Below are positions 34,459 to 47,400 of a stretch of DNA of 64,000 nucleotides, piece by piece (position 1 is the first letter of the stretch; every line of letters starts with the position of its first letter). The stretch is from Caprimulgus europaeus (lineage: Eukaryota; Chordata; Aves; Caprimulgiformes; Caprimulgidae): positions 47,534,839 through 47,598,838 of the forward strand of contig OU015532.1 in the NCBI GenBank assembly GCA_907165065.1. Reading direction: 5' to 3'. A program made the position numbers and the translations under genes. The notes below the pieces were generated by a model that saw only the letters and a list, made by a program, of their open reading frames with translations, made no database searches and was not told the DNA's origin.

Positions 34459-36262
34459 GTATGAATTCAATCTTTCTTTTCTCTCTTGACTGTATTAGCT
34501 GATTATCAAATGCTGTTAATTGCTCGGCTGGCAAATGTTGGAAATGGTGTTTGTTACTTCTCGTTAAGAATGGTGATGAAGTTCTTGGAGGAACCCTAAC
34601 ATTTATTTTCAATGCCATCATACTTCTCACTCACACAGTAGCAAAGGGCTGTTGTGAAAACCCGACTGCAGCGATGTAGCAACGTGCGTGCATTGTTTAG
34701 GAAGCCTGATTGGGTTCTGCATTCTGACTTCTCCTGTCCAATCCAGGCAGTTATTTCTGTCAGCTTTTTGGGGATGAATCAAAGATAATTTGAGAAGGGC
34801 TATCCCTGATGGTCAAGGATAAGCCATAAAGCACAGTATTAATCTCCTGTAATCAATAGTACGGAACATTGTCTTGGAAGGTTAGAGTTGTTCTTTTCTT
34901 CATTAACTTTCAGCAAACTCTCCATGTTTTATGAAATGTAGAGCTGGTGGGACTATATTTTTAAGGATTTAAGTGCTACGTTGCCATCCTTCTGGCCCTC
35001 TGCATAGGCCGATTGAAGCAGATACACCCCTATTTGGAAAATAATGTTTAACATTATTGGTACTATTTTAATCTCACATTTATCGTATGTGAATGATCTT
35101 TGTGCATGGCTTTGTTTCTTTAGATGTTTTTGAAGTGGTTGTAGGCTTCTTTCATTACAGGAAAGCTGATTTCATTTCATTGACTACCTGAAAGAATAAA
35201 GCATTACACTGACCAATAAAGAATTATATTGGTAGGTGCAAGGGAGCAGAGAACCTGAAAACACTGGGTGAATCCCAAAGCTGAGAAATGCGATGGGTTT
35301 AAGGAATTTTAGCATTTCACATTGTACAATCTATCTGGAATACAGATACTATTCAGCCAGAAAGAAATACATGTCCTGCAATGGTCTTTGAACTCTTAAC
35401 CACTGAAGTGTTAGAAGAGGTACGGATGAGAATTAGAATTTCTTAGTACTGCTTATATCCATTCTTCCCAACAAACCCTGAGTGTTTAGGGTAAACACTG
35501 ACATCTGTATATGTTGACATCTGTCAATGTGCAAGAGACTCCAAAAGACTGCAGGTACTTGGATTCTGTTGGTGTAAAATAGAACTAAATGGCTGTGTAT
35601 TTCAGAGTATGTGTTTGCCTGCTTGCTTTCCCTGTCCCCCCTCTGAACATTTGTAAATATTCCACCTGTACATCCTGTTAAAACAGGAAGGTTTACTCAT
35701 TATGTCTCTGAACCATAAAGGTTCTTAGGCAAATTGTTTGCCTTTTGATGCAACAAAAATTGCATCAAAGAAGCATTTCCTGTGGGAAAGTTAATCCCAA
35801 ATGTATTTGCAAGCTTTTAATCTCTCTCCCATTTTGGGTTCTGTAACATCTATAGTAAATAACTTATTTCATGACAACATTCTGTGATCAGAAAGCCAAA
35901 ACAAACTGGAAGACAAACCTGTCCAATGACTTATCAGATTCCAGATAAAAAGGAATCAAAGCAGCCAGCAGAATCATAACAGATGTCCTGCTTCCCTGTG
36001 AGAAACACGGGAGTGGGATCAATGGTGAAACTGGTGGGAAAATGAATGAGACGCCATTTGTGTCACATTAACAAGGCAAAGGATTCCCGTTGTGTTCCTT
36101 TGTGTGCAAATCACCTCAAGCTTGTGTTCTGTTTTGTTTCTTCTTCAGACTGAAAAACTAAAAGTCATTCTAGATGTTTAGAAGGTGATAAGCATTTTAA
36201 ATAAGTTCCCCATTTTATGTATATCGTTTATTCAAATCTTAGGTCCCATGAGGAATCCCGAG
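34459..36262. other. Candidate conserved intron flank, then single-copy sequence
   Basis: No further exon was recognised. 34459-35120 keeps a mix of scattered CpG and TAAT-type motifs and no repeats, which fits a conserved non-coding block. 35120-36262 is ordinary AT-rich sequence. Confidence 0.4.
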
Positions 36263-36856
36263 TGTCCTGGTTTCACTAAGGACAGAGTTAATTTTCTTCT
36301 CAGTATCTAGAATAGCTGTGTTTTAGTTTCAGTGTGGGGTTTGTTATGAGAAGAATGTTGATAACATACAGGGTCATCATGTTTTGCTGGTCTGCAAGTG
36401 CAGAGGCCTGGGAGGGGGGACACATAGTAATTAGCAAACCACAAACTGGCATTTGGCTCTGCCAATGAGACATTCCAGATCATATCCCGTCATGGGCAGG
36501 ACATCAGCCAGGGCTGACCGGAAAGGGGGGCAGTCTCTCGGGGATGGCTCAGGCTTGCTCTTCCCTGACTGTGGGTTCGGGGATCCTTTTCACTTCTAAG
36601 GGATCACTATTTCTGGGTGGTGAGCAATTGCACTGTGCATCAATCATTTATACATACATACATATTATTGTTGTCATTGTTATTATCATTACTATTTTCT
36701 TTCACTCCAGTTATTGAATTGTTCTCATCTCAACCTATGAGTCTCCTTACCTTTCCCACTCCAGTTCTCTCCCCTGTTTCCTGGATGGAGTGGGAAGGGG
36801 GGGGGGGGTGTGAGCAGCTGTGTCGTGTTTGGCTGCCAGGCAAGTTAAACTATCAC
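36263..36856 (+). mobile_element. Solo LTR, ERVL-type family, near full length
   Basis: The copy starts TGTCCTGGTTTCACTAAGGA at 36263 and ends near TTAAACTATCACACA at about 36856. About 50 bp are missing around 36370 (from the TGATGTTTTTAGTTG block to the CTTTGTGTTTTGC block). It has the same subtype middle as 32478 and 40720 (TCATGGGCAGGACATCAGCC). A 12-base G run lies at 36797-36808. It is not followed by a tRNA primer-binding site or by retroviral coding sequence, so I read it as solo. Confidence 0.87.
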
Positions 36857-39800
36857 ACAAAGTTACCAGAATGTGAAGACTATAAAATGTTATTAATAAT
36901 TTTTGCTTTTAATATATACTTATTGCACATACATATGATAAAAACAACTGATATACCCAAACTGAACAGATCTCCTGAAAACATCTTCAGGTATTTGAAC
37001 CCACCAAGTTACTTTCATAGATGACACAACTTCAGACTCTCTGATATATAGATTGTGATTTTGGGCACTGCATCCTTGACACTGAATTAGCTGAATTTTT
37101 GGTGGGGACCAATATTTGTCAGTAGGACTCAGATTTTTCAAATGTTACATGCTTAATTCTTTAGTAGTCCTATACAGAAGTGGTCTTTTTCTCAGAGTGT
37201 CCATTAATACATGGGAATTAAGCTCTTTGGAAATTGAGATGCTTAAAGAAAGATTTATGCTTTTAATGTTAGGCATGTATGTTGGAAGACGTAAAGCACT
37301 TCATTTATGAAAAGCATCACCAGAACAGGCTTTAATTGGCTGCCAGCATCAGCTCAAGGATACAGGGCTGAGTGCCTGTTCTTAGTGACATTTAATCTGC
37401 TTCCCCACATGAAAAATGAAGACTTTGGGAATACTGGCAGAAGGAGCTCACTATCTCATCCTGCCTATAATCCTTTTGCAGAGGTGTTTCCATGAAATGA
37501 AATTTTTTAATATTCATTTCAAAAAAGACAGTAAATACCCTTATTCAATAGCAAAACTAACCTTCAATCTTTAAGTACAACCTCTGATCCAAGAAGAAAC
37601 CTCCAAACCTTAAATCCTTAGTTTTGGAAATCTTTTACCAAGACTAACTCCAATTTAATTTCATTCACTGTGATAAGACTGATGAAATTTATGATAAATC
37701 AGGCTCATTGTTCAGAACTTGTTTATTTTCTTGTCACTTTTGTTTTTTTTCTCTTTGATTTCCTTCTCTATATTTGCTTTCTCCTCTTCCAACAGTTTAG
37801 GTAGAGAATGGCTACCACACTGCATTTACATTGAACACAGTGGTCAGTGCACACACTTGGAGATCTTCACGATGAAGAGCAGAGAATGTTATCCCCCCAT
37901 ACCAACCTATCCACTGACCAGGAAAAGGCAATCAAAACTAATGGGGTTTTAGTGCTCAATATGTTGAAAATATTGCTACATCATCATACGGTCTGCAACA
38001 CTGACCAAGCTGACAAGCTGTTCCATAGGTTGCTTTATATTCAGTTCAGTGTCTTATAAGATTCCTAATATTTTTAAAGAATTGCTGATCAACAAAGTGT
38101 CTTGAAACATTGATACCTGATTAATGATCCTGTTATTAAAACTAATCTAAATACAAGTTTCATGGTACCTTTGAAGGAAAGGCAGGTTTTTGTGTAGGAA
38201 AACAAGGAGAAAGTAGAAACGTGGTTTGTGTGTCATAGATACATTTGTTGGCCTGTAGCTCCAATATTTTACGTGTAATGATGTCTCTTGGTAGCTGTAA
38301 ATAACAGGAGTTTTCTGATGGAAGATGTTGCCCACCTAAAATATTTCACTCTTTCATTGATCTTACTTATGCTACTAAGATCAGCAAACCCTCTCTGCCC
38401 TGAAGGTCAGGGTAGGAGTACCAATCTAATGACTTCTCTGGAGCTGACAAGCGTTTTGCAAGCGGGTAGTCAGATTGCTTCTTTGGGGACAAAGTAGTTC
38501 CAAACGGAAAGTTAGAATTATGGAGTTGTAAAAAAGGTCAGTTTTTCTGCAGTTCTTCCTGCCTAGCCACGTGTGTGCTGCTCTGATACTAATAACATCT
38601 TTCTACCCTGTAAAAGGAGCTGTGTTGCAAGTTTTTTTAACTAAATGAAATCTAGAACAGGTAGAAATTTTCTTCAAATCCACCTGAAATACATTTACCA
38701 CTGTGATCCAAGACTAATTAGTAAATGTACTTATTGTTTTCACGTGTCTCGTTTTAGCTGCCATATTAGTTTGTCTAAAAGCTTCCTCAATAGGCTATTA
38801 AAATTTCATTACCTACAAACCACCCCTCAGGATAAAACTTCCTTTTAAGGTCAAACCTAATTTCAAATAAGGCTTCTCCATTCTTACTCAGCAAATATAA
38901 CATCTCCTAGACTTACAGGAATGTGTGTTTACCTTCCCAGAATAACTACAGGTGTTATTTCCCAGTATTTTCATATGAATATTTTTTCCTTATATAGAAT
39001 GCTCTTCATTTGGAGCATACTGTTTATTTTTGAGCAGAGAAACAAGCCCGAAGGCCAATTTTCTTAGAGGTTAGAACAGGTGATCTCGCCTTCTAACCAG
39101 GAACATGGTTCCAGCAACCAGAGGGAAAAAAAGTCCTGTGGATAGACTTGTATGCAGTGGAGAATTTTCTGACAAATCCCTGGTGTTAGAGCTTTAGTAT
39201 ATTGCAGATCTTCAAAGAAGTTTAATTTCAGATTAAACACATTTTTGAATGCTAGTATTGTCTTTCTTCTTTCTTCACATAGGAGATAGCTGCAGCTATA
39301 AGACCTGTTCAGTGTTACAGGATGCAGCACATCATTGGTTTTCACACCCACAGCGAGATTGCAGATTCAGTAATAAGGAAAATCATCATTTGATTTGTAA
39401 ACAGAGTACCAGTTGATCAAGGAATTTTGCAAGTAACAAATAAAGAATTCCACAATTTCATGTTGGAAGATTAATGTTAGATCTGCTTCTTTTGATTCTG
39501 GTGACAGACTTGCCATTTAATTCTTAGGTTTTATTCAAGGTTTGAACGTTTACCACAATGATTTCCTATTCTCTTAAATATCTTTGGTACTGCATGAGTT
39601 CAAGAATTAAAAAAAAATCTAGGTGCAATAACTCAGTAGACAACTTTTAAGTGTGCTCTACTTAAATTCAGTGTTTAAAGAAATAAGAGGAAAGGTTTGT
39701 AGTGATTTTGAATGATCCCACAAAGCCTGATGTCACAGTGGTCCCCCTTTCCTTTGCAGTACTCTGTTCCATATTGTGTACACACATGTATCCACAAATA

Positions 39801-40719
39801 CATAATGTACACACATATACCCACAAATGGTTTCTCCATCTGTGATGCTTCCAAAAATTGAAGAAGTTCTATTCCTAGCTGCACTGTAACTACACTGCAT
39901 GAGCAGTTAAACAGTAGAAATCTCTGTTCTCACTTTGTGCTTTATTTCCGTGATCCTCCCAGTGCCACTGGAGTAGTTTCAGAACACATGGTTCAAGGTT
40001 GCATGGCAGTTGGCTTCATGAAGCAATGCCCCCTGTGATTTAGTGCGTTGCATTGCACCCTGCAGCTCTACTGACAGGTTACAACACAACTAAATATTAT
40101 TTCATTGCTGCTCACATGAAAAAAATTGTCTCAACTTATCACAGCCAAAGACCTATTTAGTCTCCTCCCCTGCAGCCCACCCCTCTCCAGCAGTGTCACC
40201 ACAGTGGCCCTGCCACAGCGTGCAATTATCTACACAGGCTGGAAAACTCCAGCTGGGAAAGCTCTTCTGCTGCAGGTACCACATGGCTCTGCAGAGGATC
40301 CCACCTGCCCTGGCTTTACCAACTGCTGGTTGTCTCATGAAAGGCTTCCAAGTGGCTCCGTGGCTTTGAGATAGCATCCCCCTTTCTCCTGTCCCCTCAT
40401 CCTGCTTTCTGTTTTTACACAGCTTTGATTCAAAAGACTGTGCTCTCGGTCACGATTCCTTCGGCAACAGTAAAGCAGGCACTTGGAAAATGGAACCTAT
40501 ATTTATTCTGAATGAAGATTAAATTGCTCAAAACTCTGCCTTAAAATCTACTCATATTTTCTCTTTCACTATTACATTTCACAACTTTTATTTTTGGCAA
40601 AAAAAAATCCAGGTGCCTATTCACCAGGAAACAGGATGACCTCGTCCCCTGTGAGATAATGGGGCGAATGGTCTCGTGAATGGAAGATACAACTATCACC
40701 TGTATTCCTGTGTGGGCAC
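36857..40719. other. Non-coding single-copy stretch
   Basis: No gene or LTR-internal coding sequence was recognised between two same-strand LTRs. At 39777-39829 a 23-bp segment starting TGTACACACAT is present twice with a 29-bp period and two differences. Confidence 0.5.
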
Positions 40720-41320
40720 TGTCCTGGTTTCACTAGGACAGAGTTAATTTTCTTCTCAGTATCTAGAATAGCTGTGGTTTGGTTTCAGCGTGGGGTTTGT
40801 TATGAGAAGAATGTTGATAACATGCTGATGTTTTTGGTTGTTGCTGGAAGTCCAAGGACTTTGTGTTTTGCTGGTCTGCAAGTGCAAAGGACTGGGAGGG
40901 GGAAGTGCAGTAATTAGCAAACCCCAAACTGGCATTTGGCTCTGCCAATGAGATGTTCCATCTCCTGTCCCCCATGGGCAGGACATGACCCAGGGCTGAG
41001 CGGAAAGCTGGGGATTCTCTCGGGGATGGCTCTGGCTCTCCCGGGATTGTGGTTGGGGTTTGGGGACTGTCTGTGCTCTGGGATCACTGGCTGGGACAGG
41101 CTGGGCATCGGTCAGGGGGTGGTGAGCAACTGCACTGGGCATCACTCATCTGCATATTCTGTTATTGCTATTATCATTATTATTTCAATGAGTAAATTAT
41201 TTTTATCTCAACCCACGAGTTTTCTCCCTTTTACCCCTCCAATCCTCTCGCCTGTTCCCTGGCTGGGGGGAGAGTGAGAGAGCGGCTGTGTGTGGCTGCC
41301 AGCCAAGTGAAACCCCCACA
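40720..41320 (+). mobile_element. Solo LTR, ERVL-type family, full length (601 bp)
   Basis: This is the best complete copy of the first subtype. It runs from TGTCCTGGTTTCACTAGGAC to AAGTGAAACCCCCACA. The TG...CA ends and the near-terminal inverted similarity (GGTTTCAC / GTGAAACC) fit a retroviral LTR. Internal landmarks are GAGAAGAATGTTGATAACAT, CCTGTCCCCCATGGGCAGGA, ATTGCTATTATCATTATTAT and CCTGTTCCCTGGCTGGGG. The flanking pentamers (GGCAC and GGGGA) do not match, so no target duplication is claimed. No gag, pol or env sequence adjoins it. Confidence 0.9.
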
Positions 41321-42833
41321 GGGGACAAAGACTCGCAGAGGTGCCTAAGTTTATCTGGACCTCCTAATTACTATGAACAATAGAATTCTCCAGCTGGAAA
41401 CACACATTGTTCAGCGCAGCCAGTTTCCTCTTGCTCAGTTCTGGTTTGCACTGAAGAGCCAGGCCGTGGCACTGGCACATCAGGAGTAGTAGTGAGATAG
41501 CTTGTTCTGCCTTTCCTTTCCAAAACATTATTCATGTCTTCTTTCCAGGTTCTTTATGGTTGATTTCCACACATACGAGGTATTTATTGTACTTTCTCAT
41601 TGGTAGCCAGTCTCATAAGTGCCATAATGAATAATTATGAAAGAAGACTCCACCTCGTCTATCCTTTTCCAGTGCTGAAGCAGAGTGTGTTTGTTAGGGG
41701 AGCTAAGCAGCGTGGTTTTCTACCCCCAGCTTCTATTACTGTTATTATCGAGGCAGTTCTGGGATTCTGGGATTTCCTGTGGAAATATTCCCTCAGGAGA
41801 GGTCACAGTTCTACCTGTCTGGAATACTTTAACTCTTGTTATCTGTGATGTTTTATTATGTGGAGTTGAATTGACTTATGCTGAGATAGGAGTTGGCCCA
41901 GTATCTTTCAAGGTTCTAGGTTTAGTAACTTTCAAAATTCCATGTGCACTTTAAGGATGTCACCTCATAATGTGCAAGTGAACCAGAATAAGCTGTATTA
42001 ATGTAGCTTTATTTTTAACACAGAGACATTTTTAAATGTTTTTATTGAAGGGAGCAATGGCAGGACACTAAAAGTACAGGACTGTAATATGATATAATTT
42101 CTGCATGTAGTTGCTTCACCATTTATTATCTTACTTATAAACAGCAGAGGTTGAATTATAAACATCAGCAAATTACAGGTTTAATGAAACAACTCTTTCC
42201 ATCCCCACTGGACAGATATATATTTTTTCAGAGTCACATCAGACACTATGATTAGGATAAATGCTTTCAAGTTTGCCATTGTCTGTGGCAAAAAAAATAT
42301 TATGATGCTGTACAATCATAGCCCAAAATAGGAAGTAAAAACTTGTATCTGTGAGTGCAGTCTGCTAGCACTGAATATTTGCAGTCTAAAAAACCTCAAC
42401 ACACCTCTGCTCCGAATGCTTTTTTCCTTGCACAGAAATATATTGCTTTATTAAGTGGATAAATGGTGCTGTGGTAAACACACTAGTGTCTATTTTCTTC
42501 TGATACTCTGTACACATCCTAGGGTTTTTTAACCTTTTGTAGGATTGACTAATCCTCCTGGAAAGCTTAGCACACCAACTTAAAAAGAAAGAGGTCAAAG
42601 CCTTCTGAAACAGACTCCTTTTCTTCCCACTTCATCCAGTGACCCAGGCCAACAAAGTACCTCTCTGAACCCATTGCAGTAAGCCTCTCCTCGGCTGTAA
42701 AAATTACAGCACACCCAGTTACACGCTGTTTCCCTACGCAGATCTCAGGCTAATAGAACTGTGCTGAGATCTCTGGGGGAGATCAAGTCTCTCCTTGATG
42801 TGGGGAGACAACTGCAGGTGTCTCTACCAATGT
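41321..42833. other. Non-coding single-copy stretch
   Basis: No gene was recognised. It is AT-rich with short A runs, and no repeat family is seen. Confidence 0.55.
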
Positions 42834-43028
42834 AGAGAAGAGAAAAGAGAAAGGGGGGGAGAAAGAGAGAGAGAAAAGAGGAAGAGAAGAGAAGAGATAA
42901 AGAAAAGGAGAAAGAGAGGGAGAGGGAAGGATGAAGAAAGAGAAGAGAAGAGAAAGAGAAGAGAGAAGATAAAAAGAGAAGAGAGAGAGGAAGAGAGAAG
43001 GAAGGGAAAGAGGGAGAGGAAGAGGGAG
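42834..43028 (+). repeat. 195-bp polypurine tract (GAAAGA/GAGAG-rich)
   Basis: The + strand is only A and G from 42834 to 43028 except for three T bases (42897, 42932 and 42970), and there is no C. Sub-repeats include AGAGAAGAGA and a G7 run near 42853. It gives rise to spurious Arg/Lys/Glu-rich and Ser/Leu/Phe-rich open frames on both strands. Confidence 0.95.
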
Positions 43029-44355
43029 CATGGAAGGCAGGACAGGGGTCTCCTCAGTGGCAATGCTGTGTGCAAAGCAGTGACAGAGTCAGCAGATCTG
43101 TGGCTGGGTGGGTCCAATGGCTTGAGGACATTCCTGTGATCCTGACCAGGAGTAGAAGAGCCAGAAAAATGAAGCAGCAAATCCCTGGAAATGCATTCCC
43201 CTGTCACAGTTGGCATTGAGCATGTCAGGGAGGAGTCTGAGGCTCTGAGAGAAATGTGTTTATTCAGATGGTGCCGCTATGGTCAATAAATCTCTGTGTC
43301 CTACTCATCTCTATGAGGAGTTTTGATTCCTGCAGCCCCGGGATACAGGGATATATAGGACAGCTAAACCATCGAGATGCAAGCAGTGCAGCTCCGCTCC
43401 GTGAGTTTTACTATCACCCTTGGCTACACCACCAGCTGCTGCCACCCACACAGCTCCTGTTCCCGTGGCTGTGGATGTTACTGGGCTATTGTTCACAGCA
43501 GGGTCTCATCCAGGCAGGCTTTGGTGCTGAGAGAACTGCCTGAGAGACTTACACGTCTTTTTAATGCTCATCTCAGCAGAGCCTCCAAAACTTTAATTAA
43601 AAGGCTCAGCTACATGTATAAGTGAAAGTGTTCACCAAAGAGCCCTGGACTCTATATTCCTACCATGCAGCAACAAATCAATATGCAGGATTGATTAAAG
43701 AGCTGGATCCCTTGCTCGTCCCCCTGCTTAGCTCTCCAGGGCTCTCCAGGGCTCACGTGCTCATGCAGATGCACAAACACAATACCATTCATTCTTATTC
43801 TCAGTTGGCCAGTCACCCGTTGAGGTAACCACCCTACCTGTCTCCTTACTATCACCTTGCAACGCGATTGCTCCTTCCCCTTTGCTTTCCACCTCCACTG
43901 CCTTTAGCTTTTTCAGCTTCAGCCTGTGTAGCAACCTTTCCTGGATTTAAAAGGGTTGGGTAGCAAATAGAAGCTCCCAAGGTGACTCACAACACTGTCT
44001 ATGAAATGAATCTCTATCAAATCATCAAAATCATGCTTTGGGTTAGATTCATCAGGTTTATCAGAGAGGAAGCCAGAAAAGAAGAGGATGAAGTGATACA
44101 GCCAACTAATTAAGCAGTTGTTTTCTGGAGTTACTGCAGAACAGACTGCCTTTGGGCACTGCAAGATGAAAATCAGGTATAAAAAGGCCTGAAACAAAAC
44201 AGCCTGCCAATGAAATGAAATGTAATGGAACATGGCAAGTTAGTAAATACAAATGAAGTATTAAAAGTTGGCAAAAAAACATTAATGAATTTTAATGAGT
44301 GTTATAGAATAACCAGAAAAAATCCTGTTTGTTTTTAAAATGAGAAATACGTGGT
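43029..44355. other. Non-coding single-copy stretch
   Basis: No gene was recognised. There are short open frames on both strands at 43250-43860, without motifs. A tiny duplication (GGGCTCTCCA-type) lies near 43730-43755. Confidence 0.5.
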
Positions 44356-44471
44356 CATGGTGTAGGATTACACCTTGGTGCAGGATTACACCTCAGTGCA
44401 GGATTATACCTTGGTGCAGGATTACACCTTGGTGCAGGACTATACCTTGGTGCAGGACTGTACCTTGCTGT
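44356..44471 (+). repeat. 18-bp tandem repeat, about six copies
   Basis: The repeat unit TTGGTGCAGGATTACACC is repeated about 6.3 times. The changes are mostly transitions (TGCAGGACTATACC, CAGTGCAGGATTATACC). With a period divisible by three it encodes a repeated WCRITP-like peptide within a 62-codon frame (44340-44528), which I regard as incidental. Confidence 0.93.
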
Positions 44472-47400
44472 ATATCAGTTTCCTTCTCAGTTGTTATTTG
44501 TCTCTTCCCTCTGCCCCCATTCCAATAACCTTTACACCCATTAGCAAATGTTGACCAAATCTGATATATAGCAATAACGTTCCCCAAAGATGAGTTAGTC
44601 ATATGTGTTTCCTGAAATGTATTTGTAGGTGCAAATTTAACACTTTAATTTCCTCGTGTAAATGCTTCAGATGATTCAAAAAAAAAGCTGCAGTGCAAAT
44701 TAATACAGCATTAAGCACTGGACAGTACATGGGGGAGAGAACCTGTAAATAGTCTGGTTATGGAAGAAGCTTCAGCAGGGTCTACCAAGAAACTGCAAGG
44801 CACACTTGAATGAAATCAAGATTGATTAGCAAATTCCACAAAATAGGACAAGATTGTCAAAAAGAGTAGAAAGAGATGAAAGGAACCATTGCATCAGCAG
44901 AAATAAGGTGAGATTATATCAGGATTCTTAACAACCAACCATGAGGAGAAAAAAAAATATCCAGAACTGAAGATGTGAAAACAGAGAAATAAAGATTCTG
45001 GCATTGTTATAGTGACTGTGTTGGAAATTAATTGTGGTGATTAATAATTGAGCTGTGGGCAGCACAAAACAACGAGCTACTTGTGAACTTCAGTTTGAAG
45101 ATGTCATGTAAAGAGACAAATGTAAGTGGACTATAAAAGTCCTAAAGAGGAGAGATGTTACCAAGGGGCAAAAGTAGAAGGATTGGGATGGTAGCGCTGC
45201 ACAGAGGGCAGCTAAATCATGGACATAGCTGTTGACCCAACTAAACATGTGCTGCATCTGTGATCTAACAGATGTCTTCCATATATCATTACAGAGTCAG
45301 GGAATGACATTGAAAATACATAAAACCCCAGAAAAACAGTTTTAAGGTTTTTATAAATATTTTTGACCATTATTAATTCACAACAATTAAAAAAGAAGTT
45401 TTTAAGTAAGACACTTATTTTACTAATTGGCAGGTTTCAAAAGCACAAACCCAGTATTTAATGCAGAAAATGGCATTCCCCTCACTTGGTATGGCTGATA
45501 GAAACTTAAAACGTGTGTGAGCAGAACACAGCCTGAAACAACTCACTGAGAGAGAAAGACAGAGTGGAAACAAGATCGCTCTTTGATTTACAAATGCTCC
45601 TCAGCAATGAATTCGCTTCAGGAACAGAAGGCAATCTCTTCTGGAGATACAAATAAGCAAAAAGCAAAACAGAATAAAGAGCCAGAATGTAAACTAAACA
45701 CTTGGCTGGCTCAGAGCCTCCAATTTGATGTCTTGGGTTATAAATAATCGAGGACACTTGTATTATCCGTGTTGTAGAGCACTGGTATTCATGAATACTT
45801 AAAAATCCTCTGACAACTGGTAATGTTTCATCAGCCAGAAAGTACAAAAGGCAAATTAGTGTTGTTTTTTCATCACCCTTTGTGGGCAAAAAGTTCAAAG
45901 AGGAGATTTTAATACTGGCAAAGACCTTGTCAGTCTTTTCCTCTGCTCATCCATAAAGATGTGTTTCTGCAGTCTGACAATGAAGGCTGGCAGATGTTAA
46001 AAGGGAAGTCACCCCGGACAGAAACTGAGCAACTCCAGGATGTGAAGTCTCTTATGAGTATTTTATAAAAGGATTTACTCTTATTTCATGTTTATTTAAT
46101 TATTCCGTACCGAGAGCTGGACAAGTCAATTTGTTGTGAATCTTGCTTCTGGCATATTTTAATTTGCCTTTTTAACTGAAGAACAGGAAATCACTAGCTC
46201 TGTCACAGAACATGACTTCCCAAAATTAGATATGTAATGTTTAACATCATTACATTACTAATTTAATTACAATATCTGGTTTAGTAAAATTGCAGTACTA
46301 TTGCAATGTTATATTATATATTATATGCTCTATATATTATTATATTATATGCTAAAATTTAAAATATACATTTTTCAAGAGTATAGTTTGCCTTGATTGG
46401 ACAAAGAGCTGTGTGAATTATTTCAGAGAAGCCCTTTGTCAATGCAACTACAAAGTGATGTCAGTAGAGTCTGAGACTTTTCCTTTTACTCTTAAATGTC
46501 CATCTTTAGAACAAAATCCTATCTTAAAACTGCAGTTCCATGTGTGATTGTACCGCCTATGCAAAGTACAACACAATGTAATTTGGATCCTAAACAAATT
46601 ATGTGCACGCATCTCTAAGTCAGATTTTCAGAGTTATGGTTTAGTGATGATTCCGAAGACAAGGGGGAATTGAAAATGGCACCAACTGTGCATTTGCTGT
46701 TGTTCTGTAACCATGTCCTCTCCTGCCAGTCTGCGTGCTTTCCTCAGACACTGCCTCAAAATATTCACATTTTCCATCCCCATGCGTTGGTGCCTGCAAG
46801 AATGGCAAGGAAAGAGGAACCCTCGCTTCCCTTTTGTGGCCATCCGGGGGTGAGCGTGGCCCAGAAGGGATACCTGTCTCCATCCCTGCTTTGGGGCCGC
46901 GGCCCTGGCTGGCAGCAGGTGTTTTTGCAGGTGTTTGTATGGGGTATTTGCACACTGTGGGCTGGACGTGGCTAGTGTGGGGTGCCCTGAGCGTGCCCCA
47001 AGCCTTACAGCTTGCCTGAGCCTAGTGCATCAGGGGCTGGGCAGACCACAGGGGCTGGGCAGGGAGAGCTGGCAACTTTTGGACTTGAGTCACCTTCCAA
47101 AACCTGAAACAGGACTGTGGCAGGAACTGTGACAACACTGTGAGCCGCTGCTGCTGAAGCTGCAGGCAGACCGTGCTGGAAAACAGGATTAGACGCCGCA
47201 TTAGGGGCTTTGTGAAAGCAATCCGAGGAGCATCCACTCCACCTCGCATTGAGCGTTCCTCTGATGGGTTGAACCAAGACTATAGCCTCTCTTTGTGGGA
47301 TAAATTGGCTCTGGTTAGCATTTCCTTTCATCTCTCTTATGAAGAAAGGGCATTAAAATGAAAATTCCATTTTATAAGCACTGTAATTCTAGAGGAATAC

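Noticed and set aside
42783-43216. Overlapping open frames on both strands rich in Arg/Lys/Glu or Ser/Leu/Phe
   Set aside because: They are translations of the 195-bp polypurine tract and have no normal protein composition.
44340-44528. Repeated WCRITP-like peptide, possible short repeat protein
   Set aside because: Direct by-product of the 18-bp tandem array. No start context, partner exon or conservation can be seen.
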